Origin: Gemmata massiliana
GTDB taxonomy: Bacteria; Planctomycetota; Planctomycetia; Gemmatales; Gemmataceae
Length of the DNA: 64,000 nucleotides
NCBI RefSeq assembly: GCF_901538265.1
Contig: NZ_LR593886.1
Location: 2,046,001-2,110,000, forward strand
Direction of reading: 5' to 3'
The notes below the pieces were generated by a model that saw only the letters and a program-made list of their open reading frames with translations, was not told where the DNA came from and did no database searches. How positions within the stretch are numbered: position 1 is the first letter of the stretch; each line of letters opens with the position of its first letter. Positions 1-10,397 of the stretch are shown in pieces. The position numbers were made by a program, and so were the translations under genes.

Positions 1-354
1 CCGTCGGTGCTTGCGGTCGAATTGCTCCTGATGAGCCGCGAGCCGAATCGGTGGCTGGAGTGGCTCGGTGCGGTCACGGTCGCGTGGTTCGGTGTCGCGG
101 TGATCGTGTTCCTCGGGGCGCGCCTGCGTTCGTATCTGGGGCAGAAGGGACTCACCGCACTGGAGCGCCTCATGGGGATGGTGCTCGTCGCGATCGCGGT
201 TCAGATGTTCCTGACCGGTATCGAACGGTTCGTGGCCCAAATGCAGCCCGCACCGGCCGCGCTGCGCTCAACTCCCGCCGATGCGAACCCGCCCACGGGT
301 GTCGCGTGTCGGTGTATCGTGGTCGTGGCGCGAAGCGGTTCATCCGCGAGCTGA
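1..354 (+). CDS. MarC/NAAT-family integral membrane protein, C-terminal part
   Basis: The frame is open from the window edge, so the gene is cut at its 5' end. The visible residues give two hydrophobic segments (about residues 20-40 and 55-73) separated by a short basic loop, and end with the 'GLTALERLMGMVLVAIAVQM' signature typical of the last helix of MarC-family proteins. These are six-helix inner-membrane proteins once linked to multiple antibiotic resistance; their substrate is not established. The last 40 or so residues (after 'FLTGIERF') are Pro/Arg/Ala rich and unlike the family, so the native stop may have been lost through a small indel. No downstream partner is evident. Confidence 0.7.
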   Translation, partial: PSVLAVELLLMSREPNRWLEWLGAVTVAWFGVAVIVFLGARLRSYLGQKGLTALERLMGMVLVAIAVQMFLTGIERFVAQMQPAPAALRSTPADANPPTGVACRCIVVVARSGSSAS

Positions 355-409
355 GGTCGGGATTCGCCGTCCTCATCTCGGCCAGCCGCGCGCTCGGTGG
401 GGCGATAAA

Positions 410-610
410 TAAAGGCAGCGAAGAGTTTTCGACAGGATTAGCAGGATCAACAAGATCAGATTCCGAACGGACTGCGTTTTAGGCGAACGGCCGGCGTGAG
501 CCGGCCGGTGGTTTGAGGTTCTGAATCCGGTCGATCCTGTGAATCCTGTCAAAAACTCTTCGCTGCTCTCACCGGCCGGCTTACGCCGGTCGTTCGCCTA
601 AACGCAGACT
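410..610. repeat. Interleaved inverted repeats, REP-like unit
   Basis: Two inverted-repeat pairs are interleaved in the gap between the MarC-like gene and the VIT/VWA gene. Pair one has arms at about 415-460 and 520-567 (core 'gcagcgaagagttttcgaca' against its complement); pair two has arms at about 470-511 and 570-609 (core 'ggcgaacggccggcgtgagc'). The order is A-B-A'-B', which would fold into alternative hairpins. Arms differ at a few positions. Small palindromic units of this style are dispersed in many planctomycete genomes; function is unknown. Confidence 0.7.
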
Positions 611-738
611 GAGCGCCGACCACATCCGCCAATTTCCTCAAATGGGGTGAGCCGAACGCGAATTAGAGAAAGTCCCGTCTTCGTTTGGTCGAGCCACGCA
701 GTTTTCTCCCATTCACTTCATACACGAGCGAGGCCGAA

Positions 739-2319
739 ATGCTGAATTCACGGATTTTTTATAATTCACGCCCGGACGGTTTCGGTGTTCTCGAAGTCGC
801 GGACAATCCGTCGGAGCCAGACGCGCCGCGGAAGTTCGTTCCACTGATGCGCACCTCACTGACCGGTACTGTGACCGGGCCGCTCGCGACCCTTACGCTC
901 GCACAAGCCTTTGCGCTACCGGACCGATCGACCGACGTTCTCGAAGCGCTGTACCGCTTCCTGCTACCGGGCGACGCGGCCGTGACTTGCGTTCGCGTGC
1001 GGTTCGGCGATGTCGAGATTCACGCCATTCAGAAAGAGCGCGAAACCGCCGAAACGGATTACAGGGAAGCCAAGCGCACAGGGCGGCAAGCGGCCCTCGT
1101 AACGCGGGAATCACCGGACGTGTTTACGCTCGCAGTGGCGGGTATTCGGGCCGGGCAAGATATCGTCGTTCAGACCGATTACGTGCAGGTCGCGAAGGTT
1201 GAAGGGGCAGGGTGGTCACTGCGCGTGCCGTTGACCACCGCGCCGCGCTACGTTCGCGCGGACGAGGCCAACTCGCGCCACGCGGACGGGCAACCGCTCG
1301 CCGTGTTACGCGATCCGGGGCACCGGTTCGCGCTCGATCTCGTCATCCGCGAAGCCGAACGCATTGCCAGCCCCACGCACGCACTGGCAGTGGAGGGGGA
1401 CCGCGTTCGATTGCGGGAAGAGGAAGTGATTCCGGACCGCGACTGTGTCATTTCGTGGGGCGCGAAGGCGGACGATTCGCAGCCCGCGCTGCGGACGTGG
1501 GTTCACACCGATCCCGCGACCGAGAAGGCGTACTTCCTGGCGCTGTGCGCGCCGCCGAAGTTCGCGAACGCGAAGAAGACCCCGCGCGAGGTCGTGCTTC
1601 TCGTGGACCTTTCCGGTTCGATGAGGGGAGCAAAGTGGGAGGGCGCGGATTGGGCCGTTGAACGCTTCCTGGCGGGGATGAGTGAGCACGATTCGTTCGC
1701 GCTGGGGCTGTTTCACAGCACGACGAAATGGTTCGCCGAGCGCCCGCGCAAAGCGACGCCGGACGCAGTACGCGAAGCCGTGGAGTTCTTGAAGGCTAAT
1801 CTGGATAGCGGCGGAACCGAACTCGGCGTGGCGCTGGAACAGGCGCTCGACCGGGCGCGGGTTGCGGACACGCCGTCACGTCACGTCCTCATCCTCACCG
1901 ATGCGGAAGTGACTCATACCAAATTCTGTGGGGACCGCGGGAACGAAATGCTCGCCCGGGTCTGCCGAGAGGACCGCGCGGCAGACGGGCCCGCGGTCCT
2001 CTCGGGCGGGCAGCGCCAGCGGGTCGCCCTGGCCCGGGCACTCGCCGGCGACCCGCGGTTGCTCCTACTCGACGAACCGCTCGGTAGCCTCGACGCACTC
2101 ACCCGCATCAAGATGCAGCACTCATTGAAGACCTGTGACTCGCGGACCGGTTTACGACCGTGCTCATTACTCACGACGTGGACGAGGCCGTGGCACTCGC
2201 GGATCGGATCGTGCGAGTCGCGGCCGGGCGCGTCGCCGGGGAGTGGCCGGTCCCGTTGCCGCGCCGCCGGGATGCCCCCGCGTTCGGCCCGCTCGTGCGC
2301 ACGATCCGCGACGCCGTGA
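739..2319 (+). CDS. VIT/VWA domain protein, truncated and run into an ABC ATPase fragment
   Basis: The ATG at 739 follows a GAGG ribosome site; an upstream TTG at 685 is less likely. Residues 1-130 form a VIT (inter-alpha-trypsin-inhibitor-like) domain with the tail '[19 protein letters not shown]', and a von Willebrand factor A domain begins near residue 270 with the MIDAS motif '[11 protein letters not shown]' and later 'TDAEVT'. VIT/VWA proteins are usually 700-900 residues; here the VWA fold is interrupted just after '[10 protein letters not shown]' (about 1917), and the same frame continues into the signature region of an ABC transporter ATPase. That junction is a rearrangement breakpoint, not a natural domain fusion: the ATPase part lacks Walker A and breaks frame near 2120. 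The product, if made, is unlikely to work. Confidence 0.75.
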   Translation: MLNSRIFYNSRPDGFGVLEVADNPSEPDAPRKFVPLMRTSLTGTVTGPLATLTLAQAFALPDRSTDVLEALYRFLLPGDAAVTCVRVRFGDVEIHAIQKERETAETDYREAKRTGRQAALVTRESPDVFTLAVAGIRAGQDIVVQTDYVQVAKVEGAGWSLRVPLTTAPRYVRADEANSRHADGQPLAVLRDPGHRFALDLVIREAERIASPTHALAVEGDRVRLREEEVIPDRDCVISWGAKADDSQPALRTWVHTDPATEKAYFLALCAPPKFANAKKTPREVVLLVDLSGSMRGAKWEGADWAVERFLAGMSEHDSFALGLFHSTTKWFAERPRKATPDAVREAVEFLKANLDSGGTELGVALEQALDRARVADTPSRHVLILTDAEVTHTKFCGDRGNEMLARVCREDRAADGPAVLSGGQRQRVALARALAGDPRLLLLDEPLGSLDALTRIKMQHSLKTCDSRTGLRPCSLLTTWTRPWHSRIGSCESRPGASPGSGRSRCRAAGMPPRSARSCARSATP

Positions 2320-2345
2320 TGACACTTGCATCCGATAAGGAGTGA
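1921..2345 (+). pseudogene. ABC transporter ATPase, C-terminal half (nitrate/sulfonate/taurine type)
   Basis: Starting about 1930 the translation matches the helical and catalytic half of an SsuB/TauB/NrtD-type ATPase: signature '[15 protein letters not shown]', Walker B '[16 protein letters not shown]', then in a second frame the H-loop region '[16 protein letters not shown]' and a normal C-terminus ending at 2345. Walker A and the N-terminal lobe are absent. There are probably two small deletions between 2115 and 2160. The missing front half of the same kind of ATPase lies on the opposite strand at 11846-12017, beside a permease tail, which suggests a split gene. Confidence 0.75.
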
Positions 2346-2348
2346 CCC

Positions 2349-3914
2349 ATGCCGAGCGCGACCAGCCGCCGCGAGTTCTTGGCCCGAACCGGGTGCGCCC
2401 TCGGCGCCGGGCTCCTTCCCGGCACGAACCTCGCCGCGGACGGACCGGCGAAGGGGCTCGTGACTGGGCAGGCGGAAGGAGCGGAGGCGGGCACGGCCGT
2501 ACTCGCGGCCGGGGGCAATGCGGTCAACGCGATCGTGGCCGCCGCGCTCGTCGCGGGCGTGGTCGCAGTGCCGGGAACGGGCATTGCCGGATACGGTGGT
2601 CACCTCGTCGTCACAAAACCGGACGGGAAGACGTTCGCCATCGATTTCAACTCCGCGGCCCCGGCCGCGATCAAGCCCGACACGTTCGCGGTTGATGCCA
2701 AGGGGAACGTGAGGGGTGATGCGAACACGTTCGGCAGGCTCGCGGTCGGGGTGCCGGGCGTACTCGCGGGGTTGCAACTCGCGCTCGACAAGTTCGGCAC
2801 GAGAAACTTTGCGGACGTCGTGAAGCCGGCTATCCGGTTTGCGAAAGACGGATTTCCGGTGTCGAAGGGCTTCGCCGCGGCAATCCGGGGCGCGAAAGCG
2901 CGGCTCGCAACCGACCCCGGGTCCGCGAAACTGTTTTTCGCAAAGGGGTGCCCCTCGCAGAAGGGGCGACGTACAAGAACCCGGACCTCGGCGACATCGC
3001 GGACAAGATCGCGGCGTTCAAGGCGAACGGCGGGCTGGTGACCACCGACCTCGCGGCGTACAAAGCGCGCGAGGTCAAGCCCCTCACAATCGCGTTCGCC
3101 GGGCACACCGTTTTCACACCGCCCCGAGTTCCGGCGGGTTGACCGTGCTTCAGGCGCTGGCCGTGCTCGACGCGCTCGGCTGGCCGGAGTGGGACGCGCG
3201 AGACCCGGCCACGACGCACGCGAAGGTCGAGGCGCCGGGCCGCGTGGAACGACCGACTCGCGCTCTTGGGTGATCCGAGCCACGCGAAGGTACCGGTGGA
3301 GCAACTCCTGTCAGACGAGCACGCGAAGGGAGCCGCCGAGCACGTGCGATCCGCGGTGAAGGCCAAGATGCCACTCGAAGACACGTCCGACGGGCGCCCG
3401 TCCGGCGGCGCGGTCTACCTGAACACGGTCGACGCTTCCGGGCTAACGGTCGCGCTCACGTTCACCCACGGCGGGTACTTCGGCTCGCAGGTGACGATTG
3501 ACGGATTGGGGCTGGTGCTCGGCCACGGGGTGTCGCGGTTCGACCCGCGCCCCGGGCGCGCGAACTCGCCCGCGCCGGGCAAGCGCCCGCTACACAACAT
3601 GTGCCCCGCAGTGGTGACGAAGGACGGCACACCGGTGCTGGCCCTCGGCGCGACCGGCGGGCGCCGGATCGTGAACGCGTGTTCGACGTCCTCGCGTACC
3701 GGCTCGGGCAGTCGCTCTCGCTCGCGGACGCGGTCAAGGCGCCGCGCGTTCATACGGAGGGCGACACCGTGTTGTCGCTCGAAGCGGCCTGGCCCGCCCG
3801 GTGGCGGACCATCTCAAGGCGGCCGGGTACGACCTGAAGACCGGCCCTGGTGCTTCGCTGAACGCCCTCGAGCGCGACCCGATCACCGGGGCACTTCGCG
3901 CCGCCGCAAGGTGA
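2349..3914 (+). pseudogene. Gamma-glutamyltransferase with five frame breaks
   Basis: The protein starts with a twin-arginine-like export signal ('SRREFLARTG') and continues with gamma-glutamyltransferase sequence: 'GGNAVNAIVAAALV', 'GTGIAGYGGHLVV', then 'APSSGGLTVLQAL', 'GGAVYLNTVDASGLTVALT' and 'LHNMCPAVVTKDG'. The family cleaves itself before a catalytic Thr and transfers gamma-glutamyl groups from glutathione in the periplasm. The reading frame changes near 2945, 3142, 3240, 3670 and 3800. At most of these the frame is restored by adding one base, usually in a G or C run, for example GGGG where GGGGG would keep frame. Every conserved block is still present in order, so this is either a very young pseudogene or an intact gene hidden by sequencing indels. 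Confidence 0.8.
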
Positions 3915-3940
3915 GTCACTTCACGTACCGGAGATCGGTC

Positions 3941-4736
3941 ATGAGTTCACGTATCTACGGCGCGGCGGCCCTCGTTGCCGTCGGCCTCGCGACCGGATTC
4001 CTCTGCGCGACGGCGCTTCCATCGCAGTCCCAGAAGCCCACCGACGCGCGACCGAGCGCCGAACCCGACACCGTGTTCGTGGAAGAGATGACCTGGGTCG
4101 AGGTCCGCGACGCTCAAGAACAAGAAGACAACGGTCATCGTCCCGACCGGCGGCGTGGAGGAGAACGGGCCTTACGTTGTCACGGGAAAGCACAACTACA
4201 TCCTCCGGGGCACGACCGACGCGATCGCGCGCGAGCTGGGTGACGCGCTCGTCGCGCCGATCGTCCGGTTCGTTCCCGAGGGCCGAATCGACCCTCCGCC
4301 CGGGCACATGAAATTCCCCGGCACGATCAGCCTGAGCGAGGACACCTTCCGGCGGCTCCTGACCGACATCTGTGCGAGCTTCCGGCCCCACGGATTCCGC
4401 GACATTGTACTCGTCGGCGACAGCGGCAATCAGAAGGGCATGAAGGCGGTCGCGGCGGAGTTGCACGAATCCGTCGATAAGTGGCTCGCCTCGCAGGGTA
4501 TCAAGGAAGTGGATCAGGGGTTACACGACAGCTTCGCGGTGAGTACGACGCTAGCCGCGGTCGATCCGAAACTGATCCGGGCGAAGCAGCGGCAGGCGGC
4601 CAAGACGTTCTCGATCAACGGCGTCGAACTGGCCCCGCTGGAGAAGACCGCGGAGTGGGGTAAAAAGATCATCAACTTCCGGGCAGAGGCGACCGCGAAA
4701 GCGATCCGCAGAGCCGTTTCCGAGCCGCGCCCGTGA
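3941..4736 (+). pseudogene. Creatininase-family protein, one frameshift
   Basis: The ATG at 3941 begins an N-terminal signal/membrane segment ('AALVAVGLATGFLCATALP'), followed by 'VEEMTWVEVRDA'. The frame then breaks at about 4110, where a GC pair is missing from a GCGC run, and resumes with 'TTVIVPTGGVEENGP' and the rest of the domain to 4736, including 'HGFRDIVLVGDSGNQ'. Creatininase-family amidohydrolases use Glu, His and Asp ligands for divalent metals and act on creatinine or other small amides; the substrate cannot be told from sequence. An exported member of about 265 residues is normal for planctomycetes. Restoring two bases gives a complete protein, so this may be an intact gene. Confidence 0.75.
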
Positions 4737-5135
4737 GGCGCAGCGCCACCTGTTCGACCTACTCAATCGCCAATGGCGAGAGTCCGTCAACGCGGACTGC
4801 CCTCACGAGGGCACCGGTCGTTTGGCAATTACTTGGGAGCCGATCCACCGCGGGGAACGACTCACCGAAGTCCCCGCCAAACGGGTACGCTACCCGTGGA
4901 GGATCCGAGCGGTCAGGTCACCAAGTATGAATTCTACACCTTGGCTCCGTCGAAGGGATTCGGGTGTTCTGATACGAGACGGTGGATATAGTGAGCCACA
5001 CCACGAAAAGCGCACGGCCCATTTGGAGTCCCGGGTTCGGGAGCAGAGCGATTTGATAGTCTTTGCCGAGTTCCTGGCGAACCGGTTCGGGATATAGTGC
5101 CGTGCAGGGGTTGAGATCGAAGGACCGGTCCGGGC
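4737..5135. other. Intergenic, no gene recognised
   Basis: Several overlapping frames are open but none has convincing codon usage, a ribosome site or a recognisable family. No strong hairpin was seen. Confidence 0.5.
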
Positions 5136-5744
5136 ATGATCCGTCTGCACATTCAACGCGCGCTCTTGGTCGCGGCTGCGGCCGTCGCCACCTACCGGTT
5201 GGCAGAACAGTACGGCACGTGGACCGGGCTCCTGATCTGGGCCAGTGTGATGGCTGTGGCGTGCGGCACCGGTACGATACTGCTCCGCACGAGCACAATC
5301 GGCCGGGTCACGTGGCGCAACCGGGCCGCGGGTTACCTGATTCCGTGGGGCTGGAGGTTCAACCGAGGTCTCCTCTGGCCCGTTCCGGTCGTCTCGTGGG
5401 TCGTATGGACCGCAGTCGGGGCGACGGTCGTGCTACTGAGGCAGGGAGAGGGCGCCTCCGGTCTGCGGGTGGCACTGTTCGCCGCGTGGGTGCTCGACGC
5501 GGGGGCGCTGATCTTCATCCTGGGGGCAATTTGCCAGGCCACCCCGGGAGGCCGCATGGTGGCCCTGTGGAAGTTAGTGACCCTCATCGCCGCTCTAATC
5601 GCAACGAGTGTGGGGCTGTACCTCTACGGTCTGCCAACAGCCGCTCTGATCGTGGGCAGTGGTCCGCCACTGTTGGTCTCGGGGGGCGTCGGGGGCATAG
5701 TGCTCATTTTTGCGACGTTCGGTCGAAACACCCGCTGGAATTGA
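5136..5744 (+). CDS. Hypothetical multi-pass membrane protein
   Basis: A 202-residue protein with about five hydrophobic segments (roughly residues 7-20, 30-48, 80-98, 112-132 and 142-190) joined by short Arg-rich loops, for example 'TIGRVTWRNRAAG', which by the positive-inside rule should face the cytoplasm. It has no signal peptide cleavage site and no motif I recognise. It stands alone between the creatininase-like gene and the sigma-WD40 gene. Codon usage matches the genome and the start ATG is the only good one. Function unknown. Confidence 0.65.
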   Translation: MIRLHIQRALLVAAAAVATYRLAEQYGTWTGLLIWASVMAVACGTGTILLRTSTIGRVTWRNRAAGYLIPWGWRFNRGLLWPVPVVSWVVWTAVGATVVLLRQGEGASGLRVALFAAWVLDAGALIFILGAICQATPGGRMVALWKLVTLIAALIATSVGLYLYGLPTAALIVGSGPPLLVSGGVGGIVLIFATFGRNTRWN

Positions 5745-5979
5745 TTGCTACCTTCGGTTGTCAGGTGCGAAAACCTTACCCGCGGTCAATTCACTGTTCC
5801 AATCCAGTTGTGCACCGCTCCGTGTCCGGGACACGGACACCTCGAAATTCCTACACGGAAGCAGAACGGCACATCGAGTTTGACGTAAATTTTTGAGAAC
5901 CGAGAAATTTCGTTGAAAATCTCTTCGCGAGCCGGGGATGTATGGGCGAGCGGGCTGCTGATTCGGAATAGGTAGAAAA

Positions 5980-8823
5980 ATGCGCGGGACCAGGCAGGAC
6001 TTGATCGTCCGCTATGCCCACGAGTTCGCGGGCACGCCGCCCGGTGACGGGTGCGGCCCCGGTGCGCTCCTGGACCGCTTCGTAGCCACACGTGACGAAG
6101 CGGCCTTTCGCGCCCTCGTCACGCGGTACGCACCGCTGGTCTGGGGGGTGTGCCGGCGCGCCCTGTCCAGCCACCAGGACGCCGAAGATGCGTTCCAGGC
6201 GACCTTCATCGTCCTGGCCCGGAAAGCCGACCGGGTCAGCCCTCGGGAGATGTTACCCGGTTGGCTTCACGGGGTCGCGCGACGGGCCGCCCAAAAAGTG
6301 TTCGAGGTTTCCGGGCGGCGACGGGAGATTCTGGTGGACGCGATTCCCGAGCCGGTCTCTGACGCGCCCGGTTCCTGTCCGGATCTGTCGGGGGTGCTGG
6401 ACGAGGAGTTGGACCGGCTCCCGCCGAAACTGAAACTGGCAGTCGTGCTGTGTCACCTCCAGGGGCGGACTTACGCCGAGGCCGGGCGCGAACTGGGCTG
6501 TTCGATCGGCGCGGTCGCCGCCCGGTTAGAGAAGGCGATGGCCGCACTCCGGTCCCGTCTCGGGCGCCGGGGCTACGCTCCGGCTGGGGTACTGGCCATG
6601 ATCCTGATGGCCGGGCCTGCGAAGGCGCTGCCGCCGGGCTTGTCGGCCCGGGCCGTCGAGTTGGCTCTCGGGGGCGGATCGTCCTCCATCGGTGCGGTTG
6701 TCGCGGCCGACTGTGTGGCCCGGGCGCTCGGTAGTTCAAAGTTTAAGTTGATTGGCGTCGTGCTCGCGGTCGCCTGTGTCGGCGTCGCAGCCGCGGCCGT
6801 CGATCGCCGCTCGGACCCACCGGGCGATCTGCGGCCCGCGTTCCCGGTCCGCTCAGAAATTGTTAGCGCGGCGCCCCGGGTGGATCGGTTCGGCGACCCG
6901 CTCCCGGACGGGGCGGTCGCTCGGGTCGGGACCGTGCGGTTCCGACCCGGCCAGTTCCCCAGCAACGGCGACGTCGCGTTCCTACCCGACGGGCGCACGC
7001 TCGTGTCCGTTCACGCCACCGGGGGCGTCCGGTTCTGGGATCTGGCGTCCGGAAAGGAAACGTGCCACGTCGACGGCCCGCGCCACTGCTCCCAGGTGGC
7101 GGTTTCACGGGACGGGGCGCGCGTGATCGCGATGGGCTCAGAAGTGTGGGCCTTGGACCTCACGCCCGCCGGCCCGCGGCTCCGGTGGAAAAGTGCTCCG
7201 GGCCTGGGGCTGCTGAGTTCGATCGCTCTGGCGCCGGACGGTCGGACGCTCGCGTGCGGCACGGCCCTCGGGCCGGCGGCGTATCTGCTCGACGCAAGCA
7301 CCGGTCGAACGGTCCGGGTTTTGGAAGGACAAAGCGGGAGTCGCGTTACTTTTTCCCCGGACGGAACGACGCTCGCCACCGGGATGCCGACCGCGGCGGT
7401 CGGCTTGTGGGACGTCGGGACCGGCACCCTCGTCCGTCGGTTCGGTGGGGGAAGCGCCGCTCCGGTGACACGGTTCGCGTTCTCTCCGGACGGAACATCG
7501 CTCGCCACGACTGGACTGGACCGAACGGTCCGCGTCTGGGACACGGCGACCGGGAACCTGCGGGCATCGGCTCCCGGGGTCGAAGCCCCGGACCCGTTCG
7601 TGGCGTACACACCGGACGGTCGGACCTTGCTCGAAGTCGGGGCCGAACAGATCCGGTACCGGGATCCGGCCGGTGCGCGAGACCTCCGACCCGCGGCGGT
7701 CGCCCCGCACCTGAACCCGCTCTGGTCGTTCTCGCTCGGGGGTGGGAAATCGCTGTCCGCGGACGGAACCCTGCTCGCGGCCGAGGACGGTGGGGTGCTC
7801 GGGGTGTGGCGGGTGGCGACGGGGGAAGAGATCGGCCCGGCGGGCGCCCTGCACGGGCAGGTGCTCGCGCTGGCGTTCTCGCCGGACGGCCGGTCGCTCG
7901 CGACCACCGCGCGGTTCTCGCACGTCCAGCTCTGGGAGGCCGACACCGGAGCCCCGATCCGGCGCCTGCCGTTCCGCGAGCCGGGGCTGACCGCGTACAC
8001 CCTGAGTTACCCGTCCGCGGAGCGGGTCGAGACCCTGGAATGGTGCCCCGAACCGGCGCCGCACTGGGTTCTGACCGGGTGGAACCCGGGGACCGGGGAG
8101 GCGACCGAGCGACCCGGGATTCCCGCTGCACTCGCGCGGCCGGACCCGAACCTGCTGCCGGCGTATGCGGCCTCCGCGGACGGCCGCTGGCTCGCCTGGG
8201 GGCCGGGGGACGGTGTCGCCCTGATCGACCGAACGGCCCGTGCGGAAACCCGTATCGCCCGCGGCGAACCGGTGAGCTTCGCCGAGTTCTCCGGGGACGG
8301 CCGCCGCCTGGTGTGTTACGGGAAGCGAGAAAAGGCTCTGAGCGTGTGGGACACCCGGACGGGGGCGCTGCTGGCCCGGCTCCCGGCCAACTTCGACGCG
8401 CAGGCCGAGCGCCCGCTGGTGGCACTTTCGCGGGACGGGAGCCGGATCGCGTATACGCGGAAGGCCCCCGGCGGCGGGGACGAAATCCGGGTCGAGGAAC
8501 TGAGAGGAGAAACGGTCGTGCGGGTCGCGGCCCCGCGCCAGACCACGCTGGTGCTGGCGTTCAGCCCGGACGCCCGGTTCCTCGCGGCGGGCGGAGAAGA
8601 TGGTGTCGTCCGAGTGTGGGATCTCCAAACCGGGAAGGAGTGCCGTCGACTCGAGGGGCACACGTCCCGCGTCCAGGTTCTCGCGTTCAGTCCGGACGGT
8701 CGGCGCCTCGCCTCCGGTAGCGCCGACAGCACCGCCCTGGTTTGGGACACCGCTCTGTTCGGCCAAAAGGCACTCACCGCACCGATCCCGTCGACCTCGC
8801 AAGCGACGGGCCGGCGCGAATAG
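5980..8823 (+). CDS. ECF-type RNA polymerase sigma factor fused to a WD40 repeat domain
   Basis: A 947-residue protein. Residues about 28-105 are sigma-70 region 2 with the core-binding motif '[17 protein letters not shown]'; residues about 138-196 are region 4 with a DNA-binding helix-turn-helix ('[19 protein letters not shown]'). A hydrophobic segment follows at about residues 250-272 ('[18 protein letters not shown]'), and the remainder to residue 935 is a WD40 beta-propeller array with repeated 'FSPDG' and 'VWD' motifs. The layout places the sigma part in the cytoplasm and the propeller across the membrane, so it could work as a membrane-held sigma factor with its own sensor. This architecture recurs in Gemmata-like planctomycetes; the signal and regulon are unknown. 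It lies just upstream of a DUF1559 gene. Confidence 0.9.
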   Translation: MRGTRQDLIVRYAHEFAGTPPGDGCGPGALLDRFVATRDEAAFRALVTRYAPLVWGVCRRALSSHQDAEDAFQATFIVLARKADRVSPREMLPGWLHGVARRAAQKVFEVSGRRREILVDAIPEPVSDAPGSCPDLSGVLDEELDRLPPKLKLAVVLCHLQGRTYAEAGRELGCSIGAVAARLEKAMAALRSRLGRRGYAPAGVLAMILMAGPAKALPPGLSARAVELALGGGSSSIGAVVAADCVARALGSSKFKLIGVVLAVACVGVAAAAVDRRSDPPGDLRPAFPVRSEIVSAAPRVDRFGDPLPDGAVARVGTVRFRPGQFPSNGDVAFLPDGRTLVSVHATGGVRFWDLASGKETCHVDGPRHCSQVAVSRDGARVIAMGSEVWALDLTPAGPRLRWKSAPGLGLLSSIALAPDGRTLACGTALGPAAYLLDASTGRTVRVLEGQSGSRVTFSPDGTTLATGMPTAAVGLWDVGTGTLVRRFGGGSAAPVTRFAFSPDGTSLATTGLDRTVRVWDTATGNLRASAPGVEAPDPFVAYTPDGRTLLEVGAEQIRYRDPAGARDLRPAAVAPHLNPLWSFSLGGGKSLSADGTLLAAEDGGVLGVWRVATGEEIGPAGALHGQVLALAFSPDGRSLATTARFSHVQLWEADTGAPIRRLPFREPGLTAYTLSYPSAERVETLEWCPEPAPHWVLTGWNPGTGEATERPGIPAALARPDPNLLPAYAASADGRWLAWGPGDGVALIDRTARAETRIARGEPVSFAEFSGDGRRLVCYGKREKALSVWDTRTGALLARLPANFDAQAERPLVALSRDGSRIAYTRKAPGGGDEIRVEELRGETVVRVAAPRQTTLVLAFSPDARFLAAGGEDGVVRVWDLQTGKECRRLEGHTSRVQVLAFSPDGRRLASGSADSTALVWDTALFGQKALTAPIPSTSQATGRRE

Positions 8824-8904
8824 TTTCTCGACTCACAGGCCCCGACCTCTCCCGGAGCGGTCCCCGAGCGGTCCGCTCCACGTCCGACCCGACTCTCCCT
8901 TTGC

Positions 8905-8936
8905 TGCCCCGCTCCGCCGGACGGTCCGGTGGGGCA
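8905..8936 (+). terminator. GC-rich hairpin after the sigma-WD40 gene
   Basis: A strong stem (CCGCCGG/CCGGTGG around the loop 'acggt', with an outer TGCCCC/GGGGCA alternative) lies between the sigma-WD40 stop and the DUF1559 start. A second hairpin (GGAGCGG/CCGCTCC) precedes it at 8854-8879. There is no clean T-run, so it may slow rather than end transcription. Confidence 0.35.
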
Positions 8937-8962
8937 CGTTTGTCATTATCGGAATCATCATC

Positions 8963-9874
8963 ATGTCGTCCGGACGGATAACGCCGCGCGGGTTCACGCT
9001 GATCGAATTGCTCGTGGTGATCGCGATCATCGCGATTCTCATCGGGCTGCTCTTGCCCGCGGTGCAGAAGGTGCGCGAGGCGGCCGCGCGCGTGAAGTGC
9101 AGTAACCACCTCAAGCAGCTCGGGCTCGCGACCCACACGTACCACGATTCGCGGCAGCGGTTCCAGGGCATGAGGGCGAGCGACAACTGGGTCGTTGCAA
9201 CCTCGCCGTACCTGGAGCAGCAGGCCTTTTACAACGCCTGGACCGCGGCCGCGGACCCGAGCACGGGCGGGGCCTCGGCGCCGTCGGCGACGGTCTTCCC
9301 GACCCTGCTCTGCCCGTCCGACCCGGCCGTCGCTCAAACGGTCCTCGTCGACTGGGCGAGCCGGCACCGCTCACTCATCAGTTACGCCCCGAGCGCCTGC
9401 GTCGACGCCACGTTGTGGACCTCGCCGGCCAAGGACGAAGGCGTGTTCCCGCCGAACACGCCCGGGGTCACGGTCACCTCGATTACCGACGGGACCAGTT
9501 CCACACTGCTGTTCGGGGAGTTCGACATGAGCGACCCCAATTACACCCCGATGGCCCAGGCGATGCTGGGCGCCCCGTACTTCCCGTTCGACAGCGAGCG
9601 CCTGGCCGGGTTGTGGTCGCTGGGGGGGAGCGCGCGCGGGACGGCACCGGGGCTCAATTACCGGCTCCCCGGCGCCCCGTACCCGTCCAATCAACTCGTG
9701 CTGAACGACCTGCTGTCGAAGCGGAACACGGTGTTCTCCAGCCGGCACCCTGGTGGAGTGGGCTTCGTGTTCGCGGACGGCTCAGTCCGATTTCTCCGCG
9801 ACTCCATTACCCCGACCACCCTGAACGCTCTATGCACTCGCGCCGGTGGCGAAGTTATCACCGAGGATTACTGA
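8963..9874 (+). CDS. DUF1559 domain protein (pseudopilin-like)
   Basis: A 303-residue protein. I chose ATG 8963 because it puts the prepilin-type signal at the N-terminus: '[17 protein letters not shown]' preceded by a basic stretch, so cleavage and N-methylation would occur before the Phe. The family hallmark '[20 protein letters not shown]' follows, then a globular domain ending in '[17 protein letters not shown]'. DUF1559 proteins are massively expanded in planctomycetes and are thought to be secreted or pilus-like surface proteins; individual roles are unknown. The next gene is a small lipoprotein, a pairing repeated at 34913/35872 in this window, so the two probably act together. Confidence 0.9.
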   Translation: MSSGRITPRGFTLIELLVVIAIIAILIGLLLPAVQKVREAAARVKCSNHLKQLGLATHTYHDSRQRFQGMRASDNWVVATSPYLEQQAFYNAWTAAADPSTGGASAPSATVFPTLLCPSDPAVAQTVLVDWASRHRSLISYAPSACVDATLWTSPAKDEGVFPPNTPGVTVTSITDGTSSTLLFGEFDMSDPNYTPMAQAMLGAPYFPFDSERLAGLWSLGGSARGTAPGLNYRLPGAPYPSNQLVLNDLLSKRNTVFSSRHPGGVGFVFADGSVRFLRDSITPTTLNALCTRAGGEVITEDY

Positions 9875-9941
9875 CCCCGGTAACGGCTCCCAACCGACCC
9901 GCGCCGGTGCTCGGAACCAGCGCTGTGCGAGGATAAATTCA

Positions 9942-10397
9942 ATGGCATCCCGATTCGTTTTGCTCCGCGCGGGTGTTCTCGTCGCGATCGTTGGCGCCAC
10001 TGGGTGCGATCGCGGGCCGCAATTGGCCGAGGTCGAGGGGGTGATTACCTGCAGCGGGCGGCCGCTCGCAAACGTCGAGGTGGTCTTCCTGCCGGACCCG
10101 GAACAGGGCACCTCCGGGCCGCGCTCCAGTGGGTACACAGACAACACCGGCCGCTACCGACTGACCGCCCCGGGCGGTGACGGCGCCGTCGCCGGAACGC
10201 ACCGGGTTGCGGTTCGCGATCTGACGATGATCCGCGGACCGTTCACGGCGACGGGCAGTCCGGCCATCAGCCCGGCTGCGCCGAAGACTCGATTCACGGA
10301 AACCTACCTGAGCTCGTCCACAACTCCCCTCAAAACGGTGAAGGTCCAACCCGGAAGGAACGTGTTGAACTTCGAGCTGACCAGCCCGGGTAAATAG
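9942..10397 (+). CDS. Small lipoprotein with transthyretin-like carboxypeptidase-regulatory fold
   Basis: A 151-residue protein starting at ATG 9942 after 'gcgagga'. It has a short signal peptide ending in the lipobox 'VGATGC', so Cys would be lipidated and the protein held at a membrane. The mature part reads 'LAEVEGVITCSGRPLANVEV' and 'NTGRYRLTAPGGDGAVAG', the pattern of a beta-sandwich carboxypeptidase-regulatory-like domain, common in planctomycete lipoproteins that follow DUF1559 genes. Likely co-transcribed with the DUF1559 gene 67 bp upstream. Confidence 0.8.
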   Translation: MASRFVLLRAGVLVAIVGATGCDRGPQLAEVEGVITCSGRPLANVEVVFLPDPEQGTSGPRSSGYTDNTGRYRLTAPGGDGAVAGTHRVAVRDLTMIRGPFTATGSPAISPAAPKTRFTETYLSSSTTPLKTVKVQPGRNVLNFELTSPGK

